NCBI GenBank assembly: GCA_963920665.1
Contig: OY987266.1
Coordinates: 20,572,248 to 20,636,247, forward strand
Direction: 5' to 3'
From: Straminergon stramineum
Lineage: Eukaryota > Streptophyta > Bryopsida > Hypnales > Calliergonaceae
Length of the DNA stretch: 64,000 bases
Positions 1-12,149 of this stretch are shown here, piece by piece. A program made the translations under genes and the position numbers. The first letter of the stretch is position 1, and every line of letters begins with the position of its first letter. The notes beneath the pieces are model-generated. The model was not told where the DNA came from, ran no database searches, and worked only from the letters and a program-made list of their open reading frames with translations.

Positions 1-559
1 TATCATCTTCTTCATCCGCCTCTACGGACTCAAGGATGGGCTCAAACGCCATGGTAGCTGCATGCAATGTGTCGCCATGATCAAAAGCCTCTAAGACTTG
101 CCGTTCAACATCATGTCCAACATCCATTGCATTGTCTTCGTCATGTGATACAAAGTCAACATTGTCATCCTCCATTTCATTGTCTTGGATATTGTCTGCA
201 ACGCCAATGTTGTTGCCTTCAACATCTGCGTCATTGTCAATGACATCATCACTATAAGCTTGGTCTTCTATCCAAATGCCATTATGAGGATAAACATTTG
301 GAGGGTCCCCTCCAACCATTGACTTCATAAGGAAGTCATCTCGACCCCTCTCATGAAGATGTTTTCTAATAGTATCTATGGCACGGCGTGGCCCTCCATG
401 ACAGGTCCGGCAAGGGCAACGATAATTCCGCAAATCCATCTCCGTTGCCACCCTCAACTTTGTTTGAAGGATGAGGTCTGACACGGGAATGTGGTGGAGA
501 ACTCGACCATCGTGATTGATTCTAATTTGTACCCCTCGTAGCGGGGCTTCATGGACCAT
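1..559 (-). CDS. CACTA-type transposase, N-terminal part (runs off the left edge)
   Basis: An uninterrupted frame of 186 codons runs from ATG at 559 down to base 1 with no stop and continues outside the window. Near residues 47-72 there is a C-P-C-x2-C cluster (YRCPCRTC) followed by a basic stretch and a helix with the motif IRKHLHERGRD, then GGDPPN. This resembles by eye the cysteine-containing transposase-associated domain at the N-terminus of plant En/Spm TNPD-type transposases, which precedes the catalytic domain. The rest is very acidic and rich in Asp and Asn. The catalytic part is not visible. An upstream splice acceptor just before the ATG is possible, so the true start is uncertain. 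I am fairly sure it is a transposon protein and less sure of the exact family. Confidence 0.55.
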   Translation of the reverse strand, partial: MVHEAPLRGVQIRINHDGRVLHHIPVSDLILQTKLRVATEMDLRNYRCPCRTCHGGPRRAIDTIRKHLHERGRDDFLMKSMVGGDPPNVYPHNGIWIEDQAYSDDVIDNDADVEGNNIGVADNIQDNEMEDDNVDFVSHDEDNAMDVGHDVERQVLEAFDHGDTLHAATMAFEPILESVEADEEDD

Positions 560-2826
560 GGTTGTATATGCTTCTTTAGCTTCACATTATGCTAAGAGCC
601 TTAGAAGAAAGTTAAAGAAGCCCTCCTATTTCCACAAGATGCAATGAGACACATGCAACACGTTAGGACTTTGGTTTTGCACAAAACCATCACAAAAGTG
701 AACATTGGAAGTGGCAAACTACCCTACACATAGCTTCCAGAAGCTTGCCATAGTTGATTTCACAATGCTATCATGGACACTATAAAAGACGTACTATGTC
801 CAGCAATAAGGAAAAAAAATCTTCATAGACATGAAGGACAAATAGGATGTGGTCTACCAAAGCAATTTTCTATACTCTAGAAAGTCAAAGTAGACTTCTT
901 TTTTGACACATAATCCTTGTTCTAAACATGCCAGCATGTGCATCCATGATACTACTACTTTCCAAATGAAGACCCTAAACAAGCACATTCATTTCACTCA
1001 TTATATTGTAAGCCAAACACAAAGACTACCTCCTCTGACACTATACTAGGTGTACATCATATTTGAAATTGCACACATACATGTCATGAATTGTATAGTA
1101 CGAAATATAAAATATCCGGGATAAATGCCATATCATATCACTTTAAAAACATAGTGTTTGAATGGACAAGTCTAATTCTATTAACCATCATGAAATTGAT
1201 ACAGTTTGTCCAAATGGACAAGGAGTTATCTGAAAAAAGTCAATTTTGACATTAAAAACTATCATCAACGTCAGACTAGACGTTACTCTATGTAATGATG
1301 ACTTGCACCTATCAAACCTAGAGCTTCAATTCATGCTGACTATGTGGTTCTCTTCCCATTCCTTGAAATATTGATTGCCAACTTTTGTTGCTATTGCTAG
1401 TCTAGGGAAGACAAGGATCTCTTCTTCACTAGAGGCAACTAAAAAATCCCATGATGTGTGTCGTTTAGCAAACCAATCAAGCATTTAGAATAGACAGAGT
1501 TTGCAGGACTATTTTCCATTTCTTTGTAGGACGAAAAACATAGGTGTTAACATATTTGTGGGTACAAGATATATAGATCCCCTAGCACTTTTGGATGTCC
1601 ACTTCTTTTCTTTACTTAAGGTCATTCAATTCTAAAAGCACAAGCAAATTAACATAGACCCACTTCTCTTGATGGAAATTGATGATGTGATGGAAGAAGT
1701 AGGGGTGATCTTAAGAGCCTTCATTCTAGTCAAGAGTGAAAAAACAAAATAGAACCAGCATCTTTAATTCCCCTAAGGAAAAAAAATAGCAATGACCAAT
1801 GTCCACATTGCTAGGACACAATTTAGTAATGAGGGCTGCATTGACAGGAACATGTCTAAAATGACCCTAAACTGACCCAAAAGGTTGTAAGTAATATGTC
1901 TTAATTGACAGAGAGTGTCTAAATTGATTATGTTCATTTCAATAGAAAATATGGAAGCATCTCCGGCGCTCTAAATGCTTTCAATTTTCTAATGCCCCTC
2001 TAGGAAAAAATTTGTAGGCCCTTAAAGCCCACTTAGGAAAAAATTAGAGACATGTTCTGTACCCAAATCAAAAAAAATATGAAAACATGCGTAGGCCTTA
2101 TAACTTCAATAACCCCAAAAGGAAGAACATCCATCCCACTAAAGAAAACAAACATGAGCACATCTGTAGTATCCCAAATCTGTCTTAGGAAATAACAAAA
2201 GAAGATAAAAGGGTCCAAATTCATAGGTCCACATATACTAATTATGTCCACATTCAAAAACAAATGTCTAAAATGACAAAGAATGGACCAAAAATGTTTG
2301 AACTAACACATCTTAATTGATTGAAAGTGTCCAAATTGACAATGTTCATTTGAACTAAAAATATGGAAACATGTGTAGCATTTGAAATCTCTCTACTGTT
2401 TTCAAGTAATCTCATGAAAGAACTTTGCAAGCCTCCAAGCCTCCTATTAAAAACTAAAATATGCAAACATGTGTAGGCCTCCAAGCATCTTCATAAAAAA
2501 AAATATGGAAACATAGGCAGGCCTCCAAGATTTTGAAATTATATTATACTACTATTGTTGTCATCTATTTTGATAGAAATGGTTTAAAAAGGCGTGCCAC
2601 CTCGGACTCTTAGATGTCTAAGAAGACATTGGAATGGACGTTATGATGTTCTGTAGAACATCGTGATGCTTTAGATCTTCATTCTAGTGACAGTCAACAA
2701 TCGTGACTACGGAACCCTAAAAAAGTGGACACATGCTTTTGCTTGTTGCGTGGAACCCTAGGGCATCTTCTTGCAGATTGTTCAAAAATTTAGCTTTGGA
2801 ATTGAGAGCAATCTTTTGTGTGCAAC
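560..2826. other. Non-coding region between the two divergent transposon genes
   Basis: No convincing coding frame. The stretch contains a direct repeat of roughly 115 bp, 1851-1965 and 2263-2380, about 413 bp apart, both carrying the words GTCTAAAATGAC and AAATATGGAA. Short phrases on TGTCTAAATTGACAATG recur, in the style of CACTA subterminal repeats. It would contain the promoters of both transposon genes, but I cannot place them. Confidence 0.4.
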
Positions 2827-2982
2827 ATGACACTTCACTCAAGTGCGCATAGTTGTCTTCCGTTTCTAAGTGGAAAAGGAGCTTTAACAGAAGGAGATCA
2901 TGATCTTGACAGGGATAATGCAGGTCTCAGCATTTTCAAGAACTTTTTGGAGGGGGTTGTGGCCGCATCACTCACCTCAACA

Positions 2983-5900
2983 ATGGAGGCAACCGAGGTG
3001 CCCACTGCATCCACCCAAAACCTGCGTAGAAGTAGCCGCCTACACAATCCAAGTGAGTTGGTCAATGAAATTGCAACACCTCTACAAGAAATTCTGAAGA
3101 AGAAGAAGGTAACAAACTCTCTTTACCACACACCTTCACTATTTGGACAATATGTTTGGGTAATGTTGCATTGTTCTTTTTGATAGAGATTGATTTTGCT
3201 TGCCTAAGGTCGGAAGGAGAGAGTGCACCGAGGTGTTGGAATCTCTAGAGAGAGGGACCAGGGTGCGGTTTAGGGTTGGAAGGAGCGCCTGCGCCTCGTC
3301 CCTCACCTGCGCCCCGTCCCTCAGCCTGTTGGTGATGCGGCTAGCTGCTATGCTTGCTTGCTTGTAAATTTGAATTTGACACTTGATGGGCATCAATCAC
3401 GGTGGGTGCGCGGACCTCGACTAGTAACTATGGTGTTCATCTCCTTTGGTGGCTTGGCATTCATCCATCCCCATCCATTAGTGTTCCACAATACTCATTT
3501 TAGATATCTTCGGCAACACCGTAGTGTTTTCTCTTTCTTCGCAGTCCATCTTATGAGGTCGTATCTGCTTGCTTGTTGCTTCTATGTTCTTGAATTTTGT
3601 CTAGCTTTGCAATTCGGAGGAGCCTTGGGTGATGGGCGAGGTAGCGTAGTTTTCAGATTCCGGTGGAGTAATCAAGGACTGAATCTTGGTTGTGGGATGT
3701 GTGCGAGTGTAGCCTAGGTCGCAGCAAGGGTATGAATGTCGGTGGTCGGAGCGCTGGAGAGGGTACCTCTGTCGATTTTGGATGTGCTTTCAGTGATTTT
3801 TTTTGGCCGCGTCTGAGGATCAAAGCTGGGGGGTAAGTAATCTCGGTGAACTCTTGTCTTGTTCTTGAGAGCCTCTCTTGAGCTCAGATTAGTGTAGTCA
3901 GGTTGAGAGTGAGGACGCTTGACTCTGCCGGGGATTAGGATCAAATCTGGGAGGTTTTGTAAGTAATCTCGATGAACTTGTTGTCTTGTTTTTGTTGCCT
4001 TGTCTTTAGGGAGTCTCTCTCCAGTTCAAATTAGTGTAGTTAGTTATTTGGTGAAGACGCTTGGGTGATGCCACAAATCTGGTCATTAGATGCTTAGTAC
4101 GAGGTCTCAGTGTTGGATTGGATGTCTCAACGTTGTCTTAGACACTGTTTTGGACATTGAGTCAAGGCTGTTCAATTCCATTACAATGTTTTGCTATTTG
4201 TATGTTGAGGCTTAGGGGGGGGATGTACCGTCATTTTTTAGATTTCTTATGTAATCAGTTAGGATCAAGGGGGGGATAATCTTAGTGATGCCTTGATCCT
4301 GTTGCCTTGTCCTCAAAGAGTCTATCTTGAACTCAAATCATTGTTTTTAGTTGAAAGGTGAGGACATTTGGGTGATGCCACAAATCCAGTCGTTTGATGC
4401 AAGGTACAAGGTCTCAGTGTTGGCTTGGAGGTCTCAACGTTGTCTTGGACCCTGTTTTGGACATTGATCAAAAGGCTGTCTGATTCCATTACAACGTTAT
4501 TCTATTTGTATGCTAGGGCTTAGGGGAGGGATGTACAATTTATAGTCATAAATATCATACAAATTTTTTTTATTTCTTAAGTAATCAGTTAAGATCAAGG
4601 GGGTGGAGGAGGAATGTCGATGAACTTGTTGCCTTAATCCTCAACCCTTGTCCTCAGGGAGCCTCTGTGGAGCTTAGATCAGGGCTGTCATTAGTTTTAG
4701 GGTGAGAACGCTTGCATGATACCACAAATCCGGTCATTTGATGCTTGGTACGAGGTCTCAGTCTTGGTGCAGACATGTCAATGTGGATGTAGTCACTATT
4801 TTGGACATTGAAGCAAACAATACGATTCCAATTGTTAACTACGGATTCTGGCCCCTCTATGGGTTTAGGGTTTTAATAGGTCAGGAAATGTAGTTTATGT
4901 TCATGAACATTGAGGCCCCCATTGGAAGCCCCCCTGATGTTTTAAATTCTTTGTGTTGACATGGATTGGCTGTGCCCCCCAAGGTGCTTGTGCTTAGATT
5001 TTTATTGATTATTTTGGTGAGACTGCATGTAGCTGTTGATGTAAATCCGTCGTTGTAGACATCTAAGATGTCTAAACACCATGGTCAAATTCCAGGACCA
5101 TGGGACCGTGCTGTTGCAGTCATATGGTGTTCAAATTGGTAATTGTGAGACTTGTGTTGTCATGATCAGTGATGAAGGCCTTGTGCATGTTGAATCTCAA
5201 TTTTTGCCTATAGCAATAGCTATGTTGCTTGAGTCACATCCTTTTGGAAATCCCTGTATTGAGATTGCCCTTTTTGATATCTTGAAATATATAAAGGTCA
5301 CATGAGTGAACCCTAGAACAATGTCTAGATGTTCAAACTGATGTTGTAATAGACGTCTCAGTCATGTGAAATGTTGCATATTTAGCTTTGGGTGCCATAG
5401 GTGATGTTTAGGAAGTGTCACAATGATCCCGTTTGGTGTTTTTCCTTGTATGTTTGTTCCAGGTAGCAAGTGAAGATTTTGTGAAGTGGACTTTATCACA
5501 ACCAAGAATGGCACCAAATCGTTTTAAATTGCCAATGAAGCGTGCACTAGAGCCACGACGTGGCTAGGGAATTTCATCAGATGCTAGGCCGCGTCAAGTG
5601 GTCCACAATCATTCGTCCCCGGAGCAGTGCCCCAAGCGTGCCAATGACAATTGGCAAGTGGCAAGCCACCAACAAGAGAAGGGGAAGGGGAAGGTTGCTG
5701 TGAGGAGTCTACCATTGAAGAAGCGCCAAGTGCGCATGGCACAAGAGGAGGTGGAGGAGTCCGACCTAGAAGATGAAGTGGAGTATGAGGGTTCCAGCAA
5801 TGACTGTGATGATCCCTCAAAATCCAAGTTTGTGCTTTCATTTTGTCCCTTTGTTTCCAATTTCAGGTTTTCTTAGAGAATGCTTGCCTGTAGTAGCATG

Positions 5901-8097
5901 TTGTAGGAGTCCATATGAAGGTCATTCAACTGATTGAGGTGTTGTCAAGTGAGTCTCACGTCAACGTAATTTTGCTAGTAGACATTGATTCCAGCACCGG
6001 CTTCGTCATGAGACGTTGATGTAGACATTGTTCTAGACATCGATGAAGATGTCGTATGTCTTTATGGAGCAGAGATGTTCTTGGTTTGACTTTGTGGTCT
6101 TCATGGCATAGGCAGATGTCCGAGTACGGGGACTCGTCGTCCTCAGACGATGATCTCAACACACTGATGTTGGAAAAGGAGCCAACTCCACCTCCAAATC
6201 CACCCTCGAATCGTGTGAAACGGATCATCAAGAAGGAAGACATTGCAAAGGGGGATAAGCAAGTAGTGAAGGTGGATAGACGTGGCAATCCTTACAGAAA
6301 AGCCATTGAATATCTTGCAAATGATGTGAAGTCATTTGCAAAGGATCTCCACCCGACATATGGGTGGGGTGACCAGCCAATGAAGGACAAGATGCGGTTC
6401 TTTGAACGCGTGGTAGCAGATATTAATTGGCATTGGAGTTGTTGTAATGGTTTGCGTTTTGGTGTTGGTGCAATAGACATCCACATGCTGTCTCGGATGT
6501 TTTAGTGTTGAGCAAGATGTCAATTTATCAAATGACTCACTACTTTGGACTCTAAGTTCACTTGATTTTGTTGCCTTTGCAGACCGGACTATTAAAGGTG
6601 GTCTTGAGATCAACCCAAGCTAGTATGCTCAGTTTGTGATGAAGACTTTGATCAATGTACGCCACAGCCTCATGAGGCTCATTGACCTTGATTTACCTAT
6701 GCCCATTGGCTTGAACCCCGAGGTTTGGGAAACCCTCAAAGCGAAGCGTAGATCAACAAAGGCTCAAGAGAAGTCAATGCAAATGCGTGCAGTTTCAAAG
6801 TCTAAGAGCAACAAGGAAACCCAGATGAGGTCCATAGAGAAGCGTATGATGGGGGAGTTGGTAACATGTGCTTCACTCTAAGTGGTGTTTCAATGTTTCT
6901 ATGCTAAATTTTTTGTCCTTACCAACATTAGTTAATGTTGTTATCATGCATGTATAAGCATGGGTGTTGACAAGTGGCCTCTTATTTATTTCCTCACCGA
7001 TGTCTAGATGCACATCTTTTGTTTTCTTTACTGTTTCTTTAGACTAACAGTGAGCTTGTGATGTATAATTGGTAGACTCTCAAACTAGGATGCATACCCT
7101 AGAATGATGAGCTTCAGCGTGCCAGCGAAGAAGAGTTTGCCCGGTGTGAAGAAGAGCTCTGCAATGCAAACATCCGATATGCATCCCCCCAGGACATCGA
7201 GGGAGTGCGTGCAACAACATCAGAGATTGGAGATCGTCTTGCTGAGATGAATAACTTGATCCGTTTGCTTGTGCAATCCTTTGGCCCTGACAGTGTACAA
7301 CATCAGATTCTTACATCAACGCCCGTAGGCCTGGCACTCTTGCAGGGCAACGTCTACACCGATATTTCCCAAGTCTTTCACGGTCACAACACTGCTGTAG
7401 GTGACGTTGATGGAGATAGAACCAATGTTGTGCAGGCTGGTGAAGTTGGTGCAGAGGTTGGCGTGGATGTAGATGAGGACGCGGAGCCTGAGGTTGACTA
7501 CTTGATGGACCATCCCCCGAACAATGCAAGAGACATTGATCCCGAATAGATTGAGGTTGATGTTGTTGCGGGTACCACTCCCGGCATTGACGGAGTGGCC
7601 CTTAACCCCCCTGCAACGCTTGTTGATAACGCGGTGAGTGCTCCCGTGGACGTCCTTGCGAATCCATATTCCATAGTGGCTCAGCTTGCATCCGTCGAGG
7701 GAGAGGGTACTCCTATTGCCTTGGCAGGGCAATCCAACCCTTGAGAGGTATTTCTCATGTTGGACGGGACAAGAACATAGATGGGAGCTAGACATTGGTG
7801 TGTTGTTTTAGACATTGTATTGGACATTCTTTATCTCTCTCTTATTATAGTGTTTTATCATTTAGTTCTAATAGTATGTACGGTGGTATTATGTGCAATT
7901 AGGTTGCAAATCTTCCATCTAAGGGATCGTCATCTCACATCAATCGAGTGACAAGGACCTTGAAGCCAACACCAAAGCCAACAGAAGTGGTCACCATTGT
8001 GAAGGCTACGAAGGAAACCATGCAACAAGTACCCAAACCCAATCCCCCTACAAGAAGGGGGCAGCCCAAAAAAGGAGAAGCATCACGGAAGAAATGA
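2983..8097 (+). pseudogene. Second gene of the CACTA element (TNPA-like position), six exons with six in-frame stops
   Basis: Six exons can be joined in one consistent frame: 2983-3108, 5463-5827, 6112-6437, 6583-6860, 7043-7747 and 7903-8097. All introns are GT-AG and phases agree (0, 2, 1, 0, 0), giving 1995 nt including the final TGA at 8095. The protein would be about 664 residues. Exon 1 holds a basic RRSSRL motif and ends in four lysines. Exon 2 has an acidic stretch. Exons 3-4 hold a conserved-looking segment with PYRKAIEYLANDVK and NPEVWETLKAKRR. Exon 5 begins with a Glu-rich, probably coiled-coil stretch. The C-terminus is basic (RRGQPKKGEASRKK, loosely AT-hook-like). In-frame stops are TAG at 5565, 6621, 7073, 7100 and 7547 and TGA at 7742. 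The role is inferred from position; I do not recognise a defined domain. The start at 2983 has A at -3 and G at +4; ATG 2827 is an in-frame alternative. Confidence 0.5.
3838..4820 (+). repeat. Tandem repeat of about 300-345 bp units inside the transposon intron
   Basis: At least three diverged copies follow one another. The landmark CCACAAATC occurs at 4071, 4378 and 4722, each time followed by a GGTCTCAGTnTTGG phrase and a TTTTGGACATTG phrase. Further partial homology (TAAGTAATCTCGRTGAACT) occurs at 3834 and 3960. The array lies wholly in the first intron (3109-5462) of the second transposon gene and explains its length. Confidence 0.75.
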
Positions 8098-9650
8098 CCA
8101 TTAAGGTGTGTTTTGATTCTCTCAAAAGCATGGATATGTGGCTGGTAGGCCTTCAGTTGTTTGTTTGTCCATTGTCACTAACGTCCAACGTTTGTTTGCA
8201 AGACTCCTTCTATCCATGGAGACCTCGCCTTCAACGCTCAGATGTTTGCTTAGACATAGAGGACGCTTCACGCAACATTGTGAGAACTTCTTGGTGGCAC
8301 TATTTCATGATTATCTAAACGGGTTTAGTGTCTATCATATTTTTTATGGGGCATGTTGTGCTATATTACCTTTTACAAAAGCTTTGTTCTCCTCATGGAG
8401 ATTTGTTTTCCTTGCAACACTTTACCGATATATGAATATGATATTTTTTGTTTGCCTAAAGGTTTCTCCATTCAATGGTGCATGTATTTCAAGTATTGTG
8501 ATTGTACTAAGCTCTCTTGCTATGCAATGTCATTCATTGATATAGTGTAAAACCAACTTTGGTAAATATGTGCCATGCCATAGCGTTGTTTAGGTCTCTT
8601 CAAATGTGGGCACAATGTCTAATGTTCAATGTCCTCACGATCATTGCAATGTTGCACCGCATTGTTTTGATGTCTCAACGTTTGTCTACAAGCACACATA
8701 GGAATGCACCATGTGGTTAGGTAGGACTTAATTCTAGACCCCTTCAATTTAGTGTCAATGTCTGTGAAGTCTACAACATGTCTTCATTCACGTCTCACAG
8801 TGCACATTGCTATCACATCTAAGCTTGCCCTAAACGTGGAAGCATCAAAAGCTATGCATGCATGTCATTAAACATAGCCCTATACACGTTCTGAACATTG
8901 TCTACACAGACTTGTGCTTCTCAATTGCGTAACTAGTTAGTGTCATTTCAAACATCCCATGCTCAAACCCAACCTTCAAGCACGTTGGTATGAAGCATGC
9001 ACATGTTGTCTAAAATAATTTGTTACTTGTAAAAATGTTGTACATGTGAATGTTGACATCCAACGCGCCACACGTCTAGTAGAAAATTGCATGAACATGT
9101 CCTTAACCATGTTGAATGCCCCACTGTGAAAGCCTCAGACGACACAAATGGCGTTAGAATCGTAGTGCTTACCAGCAGTGCATGTTCCACATAAACATTG
9201 TCTTTAACATAGTTGTGTCTAGGACAACATCATGTTAGACTTTGTGATGTCTGAAAAGACATCTTTCATACGTATGTACAAAGCTCCAGAGGAGGCTTCT
9301 CCACGCACCAAAATTGTCCACGTCAGCATTCGAAGATGCCACATCACCTAATGTTGACTCACCGGTCAATGTACACATCAAATGCCACATCACCAAAATT
9401 GGATGGATGAGAAAATTGCCAACCTGGCTGCCCGTGCTCACGTGGCACCAAATTTGTAGCCACATGGCAGAGTTTTGGCACCCGTTGACCAATATCTTTT
9501 TGGATGTCCGGTGCTTAGCATGTCGCTATCCAGGCTTATTTTTGGATGTCCGACCCCTGTCTTGGGCAACGCGATGTGATTAGACACCTATGTCAACATG
9601 CCTAATGTTGGATTTGACGTTTGAGTGTCCAAATTTCGTAGTCGAGCGAC
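8098..9650. other. Non-coding subterminal region of the CACTA element
   Basis: About 1.55 kb between the end of the second transposon gene and the right terminus. Short words such as CAATGTCT, ACATTGTC and GACATC recur in both orientations. Subterminal arrays of short transposase-binding motifs are a known feature of CACTA elements; the sequence here is consistent, but I could not define one consensus. Open frames here (for example 8138-8545) show no protein-like character. Confidence 0.4.
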
Positions 9651-9669
9651 TGCGTGTTTTCTTCTAGTG
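9651..9669 (-). repeat. Right terminal inverted repeat of the large CACTA element
   Basis: Read on the - strand the sequence starts CACTAGAAGAAAACACGC, close to the CACTACAAGAAAA type of plant CACTA termini. The same first ten bases recur at the ends of the small hairpin elements in this window, supporting a real transposon end. Confidence 0.6.
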
Positions 9670-10182
9670 TCTAATTGAGAGTTCGTCGCCATATAGGCAT
9701 TTAGTTGCCATGTAGGCAGACAAGTAGGCAACGGACTTTGGATTGTGCCTCCTTGTGTGAAGGCTCAAGAGGCCGAACTCTTGGATTTCTGCAATCTCAT
9801 TGGCTAAAATCGACGGACTCTTGACCTTGTGCTGTAGTGTGAAGTGGCCTTTAGGCCCCCCGAAGTAGGAGATAGAAGTCAAGACGAGTAGCTAGTAAAA
9901 AGTAGAGTGGGACCCTCGCTTCTACAAACCTAATCCACCACCCACTAACCATAAACATGGCTCTTCCAAGCTCCCTTAGGATTTAGCCCCAAATCAACCG
10001 AGATTAGGACAACCCAACACCTCAGGCCAACCCCAACATCCAGCACCCCAAGCCAGCCCAAGCATCTAATGCCCGAGACCAGTCCCAACACCTCAAGCTC
10101 TCGATACATCGATATCCAAGGAGGAGGCTAAATCGGGTACCGTTGGCAGATCAATATGGGTGAGAGTCGAGCCCTAAGGGAG
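9670..10182. other. Non-coding flank with short degenerate C-rich repeats
   Basis: No supported gene. Around 9995-10100 an imperfect 25-30 bp unit built on CCCAACACCTCAAGCC and CCAAGCCAGCCCAAGCATC repeats three to four times. The rest is unremarkable. Confidence 0.4.
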
Positions 10183-10645
10183 TTTCGTAATTAGAAAGGT
10201 AGGGAGGGGGTTCCGTAATTAGAGAGGATCAGGGAGAGGGGTTAGTAATTAGAGGGGACAAGAAAGGAGTCAATAATTAGAGAGTGGAGGAAGGATTTTG
10301 TAATTAAAAGAACTGAGGGGGGGGTCTATAATTAGAGAGGATTAGGGAGAGGGTTCAATAATTAGAAAGCGGGGGGGGGGGGTCCGTAATCAAAGAAGCA
10401 GGGCAAGGTTCAGTAATTAGAGAGCTAGGGAGGAGTTATGTAATTAAAAGAGCTAGGGGGGGTTCCGCAATTAGAGAGGCAGGGGGGTTTGGTAATTAGA
10501 GAGAGCAGGGGATTGAATTCCGTAATTAAAGAGGACAGGGAGAGAAGTTAAGTAATTAGAGAGTACAAAGAGAGAAGTTTAGTAAGTAGAGAGGACTAGG
10601 GAGAGGGGTCCAATAATTAGAGAAAGGTTGGGGTTCCAGTAACTA
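10183..10645 (+). repeat. Minisatellite, about 17 copies of a 27-31 bp unit
   Basis: The unit approximates TCCGTAATTAGAGAGGACAG followed by GGAGAGGGGT. About 17 variants follow each other with units of roughly 25-31 bp, including one with a run of 12 G (10371-10382). TAATTAGAGAG is the most conserved core. The strand is strongly purine-biased apart from the T-rich core. Confidence 0.85.
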
Positions 10646-12149
10646 TAACGGAGGAAATAAAAACCAACAAGTCTAGGGGTAAAAGAGACCGACAAGAGAC
10701 TACCCTCGCACTAAAACAATTCGTGGGGTAGGGAATCCAACTCCTTCTCACCCATAAACCTCACTAAGGCAACAAAAGCAAGCAAAGAAGGAGGAGGTGA
10801 AGGTGAAGGCGATAGAAGGCCGGAGAAATGATAGAGTGACAAGAAGGAGGGGCTATTTGGAGGGTAAATTTGGGAGGAGATAGGATAGGATAAGAATCCC
10901 CAAGTATCATTAGGGCCCTTAGATTAAAGTTAGGTGATTTACACAAGATTAAGCGTAAAACCTAGGACTGTAGGACATAAGAGGTAGTTCAACTTTGGAG
11001 GATGGCATGATGTGTCCTTAAGATTAGCCTTGTAGGTAGAACTAAGGGTAGTTGGGCCACCATAGTACATAGAAGAAGTGGAGTGGAAGGAAAAGAGGGG
11101 AGAAGGAAAGAAATAGGATAAAGCCCACAAATAAACTCTTGAACCAAATCGATTTATGATTAAAACGGTGGTTCATTGTATCGCGGCACGGGAGTTCATG
11201 GTGGAGAAGGGAGAGCTTCCAATGGGCGCGATCAAAGACTCAAGTTGTGAGGTATGAGTTAAACCTTTCCCAACTCTTCTAAGGCCCCTAATTAGTGATT
11301 AGTAACTCTGGCCGAGGCCTACCCTTAGGTCAGACCCTTATTACTATAAGTCAGGTCATTTACTAAGACATATACTTAAAGAGGAAGGTTGTAGCTCTCC
11401 AAAACCCTAAGGCATGCCCAAATTGGGTCCAAAACGAGGAAGTTATTGTCGAATGAAGATTAGGGTCAAATTGGATGAAGAATAGCTAAACTTTGGATTT
11501 GGTAGAGAATTAAGTATATTATGAGGAGGCTACCAATTAGGGTCCAGGGCCAAAGATAAAAGTCAATTCCGAGTTATAGGTTAGGAGAAATTAGCGGATG
11601 AAGTTTAGGTAAGGCTTGGATGAAAATTTTGTAGGAATTCCTTATCAAGGCACAACTTCAAATCTAGGTAGGAGAAATTCTTTTGACCCATAAATAAAAA
11701 TTTAGGATCTTTCTGAATTGGGGAGCTAGGTGAAAAAGATGGATGAAGTTTGAGGAACCGAGTAGTGGTCAAACTTCATCCACCCATAACTTTGGCTAGG
11801 AAGGTCGGATAGGATCGAGTTTTATGTTTTTAGAAATGTCAAAAGATTATCTAGAGGTTTATTAGGTTAGTTCTTCCATATCAAAGGTTACATCCAGATC
11901 ATACAGCGGGCCATCCATTTGGCCGGCCAAAACATTGGAAGTAGATTAAACGAATCTTGCAAAGTTGGGGTCCCTTAGGCACTTAGTAAAAAGATCCATT
12001 GCTTGGAAGGCACGATGGACCAAGCTTAGACACCCAAAGGTAGGAGTCACTTAGCCAAAACCCAAAACTTGGTTGTGTTCGTAAATTACTAAAGGTGGAT
12101 AATTTGGTGCTTACAATGAGCTTAGGAGCCTAGGCTTCTATGTTATTGG
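10646..12149. other. Non-coding diverged repeat region
   Basis: No supported gene. At 11736-11835 a segment with the inverted pair GGATGAAGTTT and AAACTTCATCC recurs, inverted, near 58050-58165. Open frames at 10764-11130 on the - strand lie in purine-rich sequence and do not look like proteins. Confidence 0.4.

Larger units (their letters stand above)
1..9669. mobile_element. Right part of a large degenerate CACTA (En/Spm-like) transposon, left end outside the window
   Basis: The right boundary is inferred from the terminal inverted-repeat-like end at 9651-9669, whose reverse complement begins CACTAGAAGAAAACACGC, the form expected of CACTA termini. Inside lie a transposase N-terminus running off the left edge on the - strand and a multi-exon second gene on the + strand, now with stop codons. 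Known CACTA elements carry a TNPD-type transposase and a second, TNPA-like gene. The flank at 9670-9672 is TCT; the matching left end and its duplicate are not in the window, so the extent is an inference. The divergent arrangement of the two genes differs from classical En/Spm, where both are on one strand, so two nested elements remain possible. Confidence 0.55.

Noticed and set aside
2818..2982. Exon 1 of the second CACTA gene beginning at 2818
   Set aside because: Codon 2818 is GTG. ATG 2827 is possible, but 2983 has the better start context, so it was preferred.
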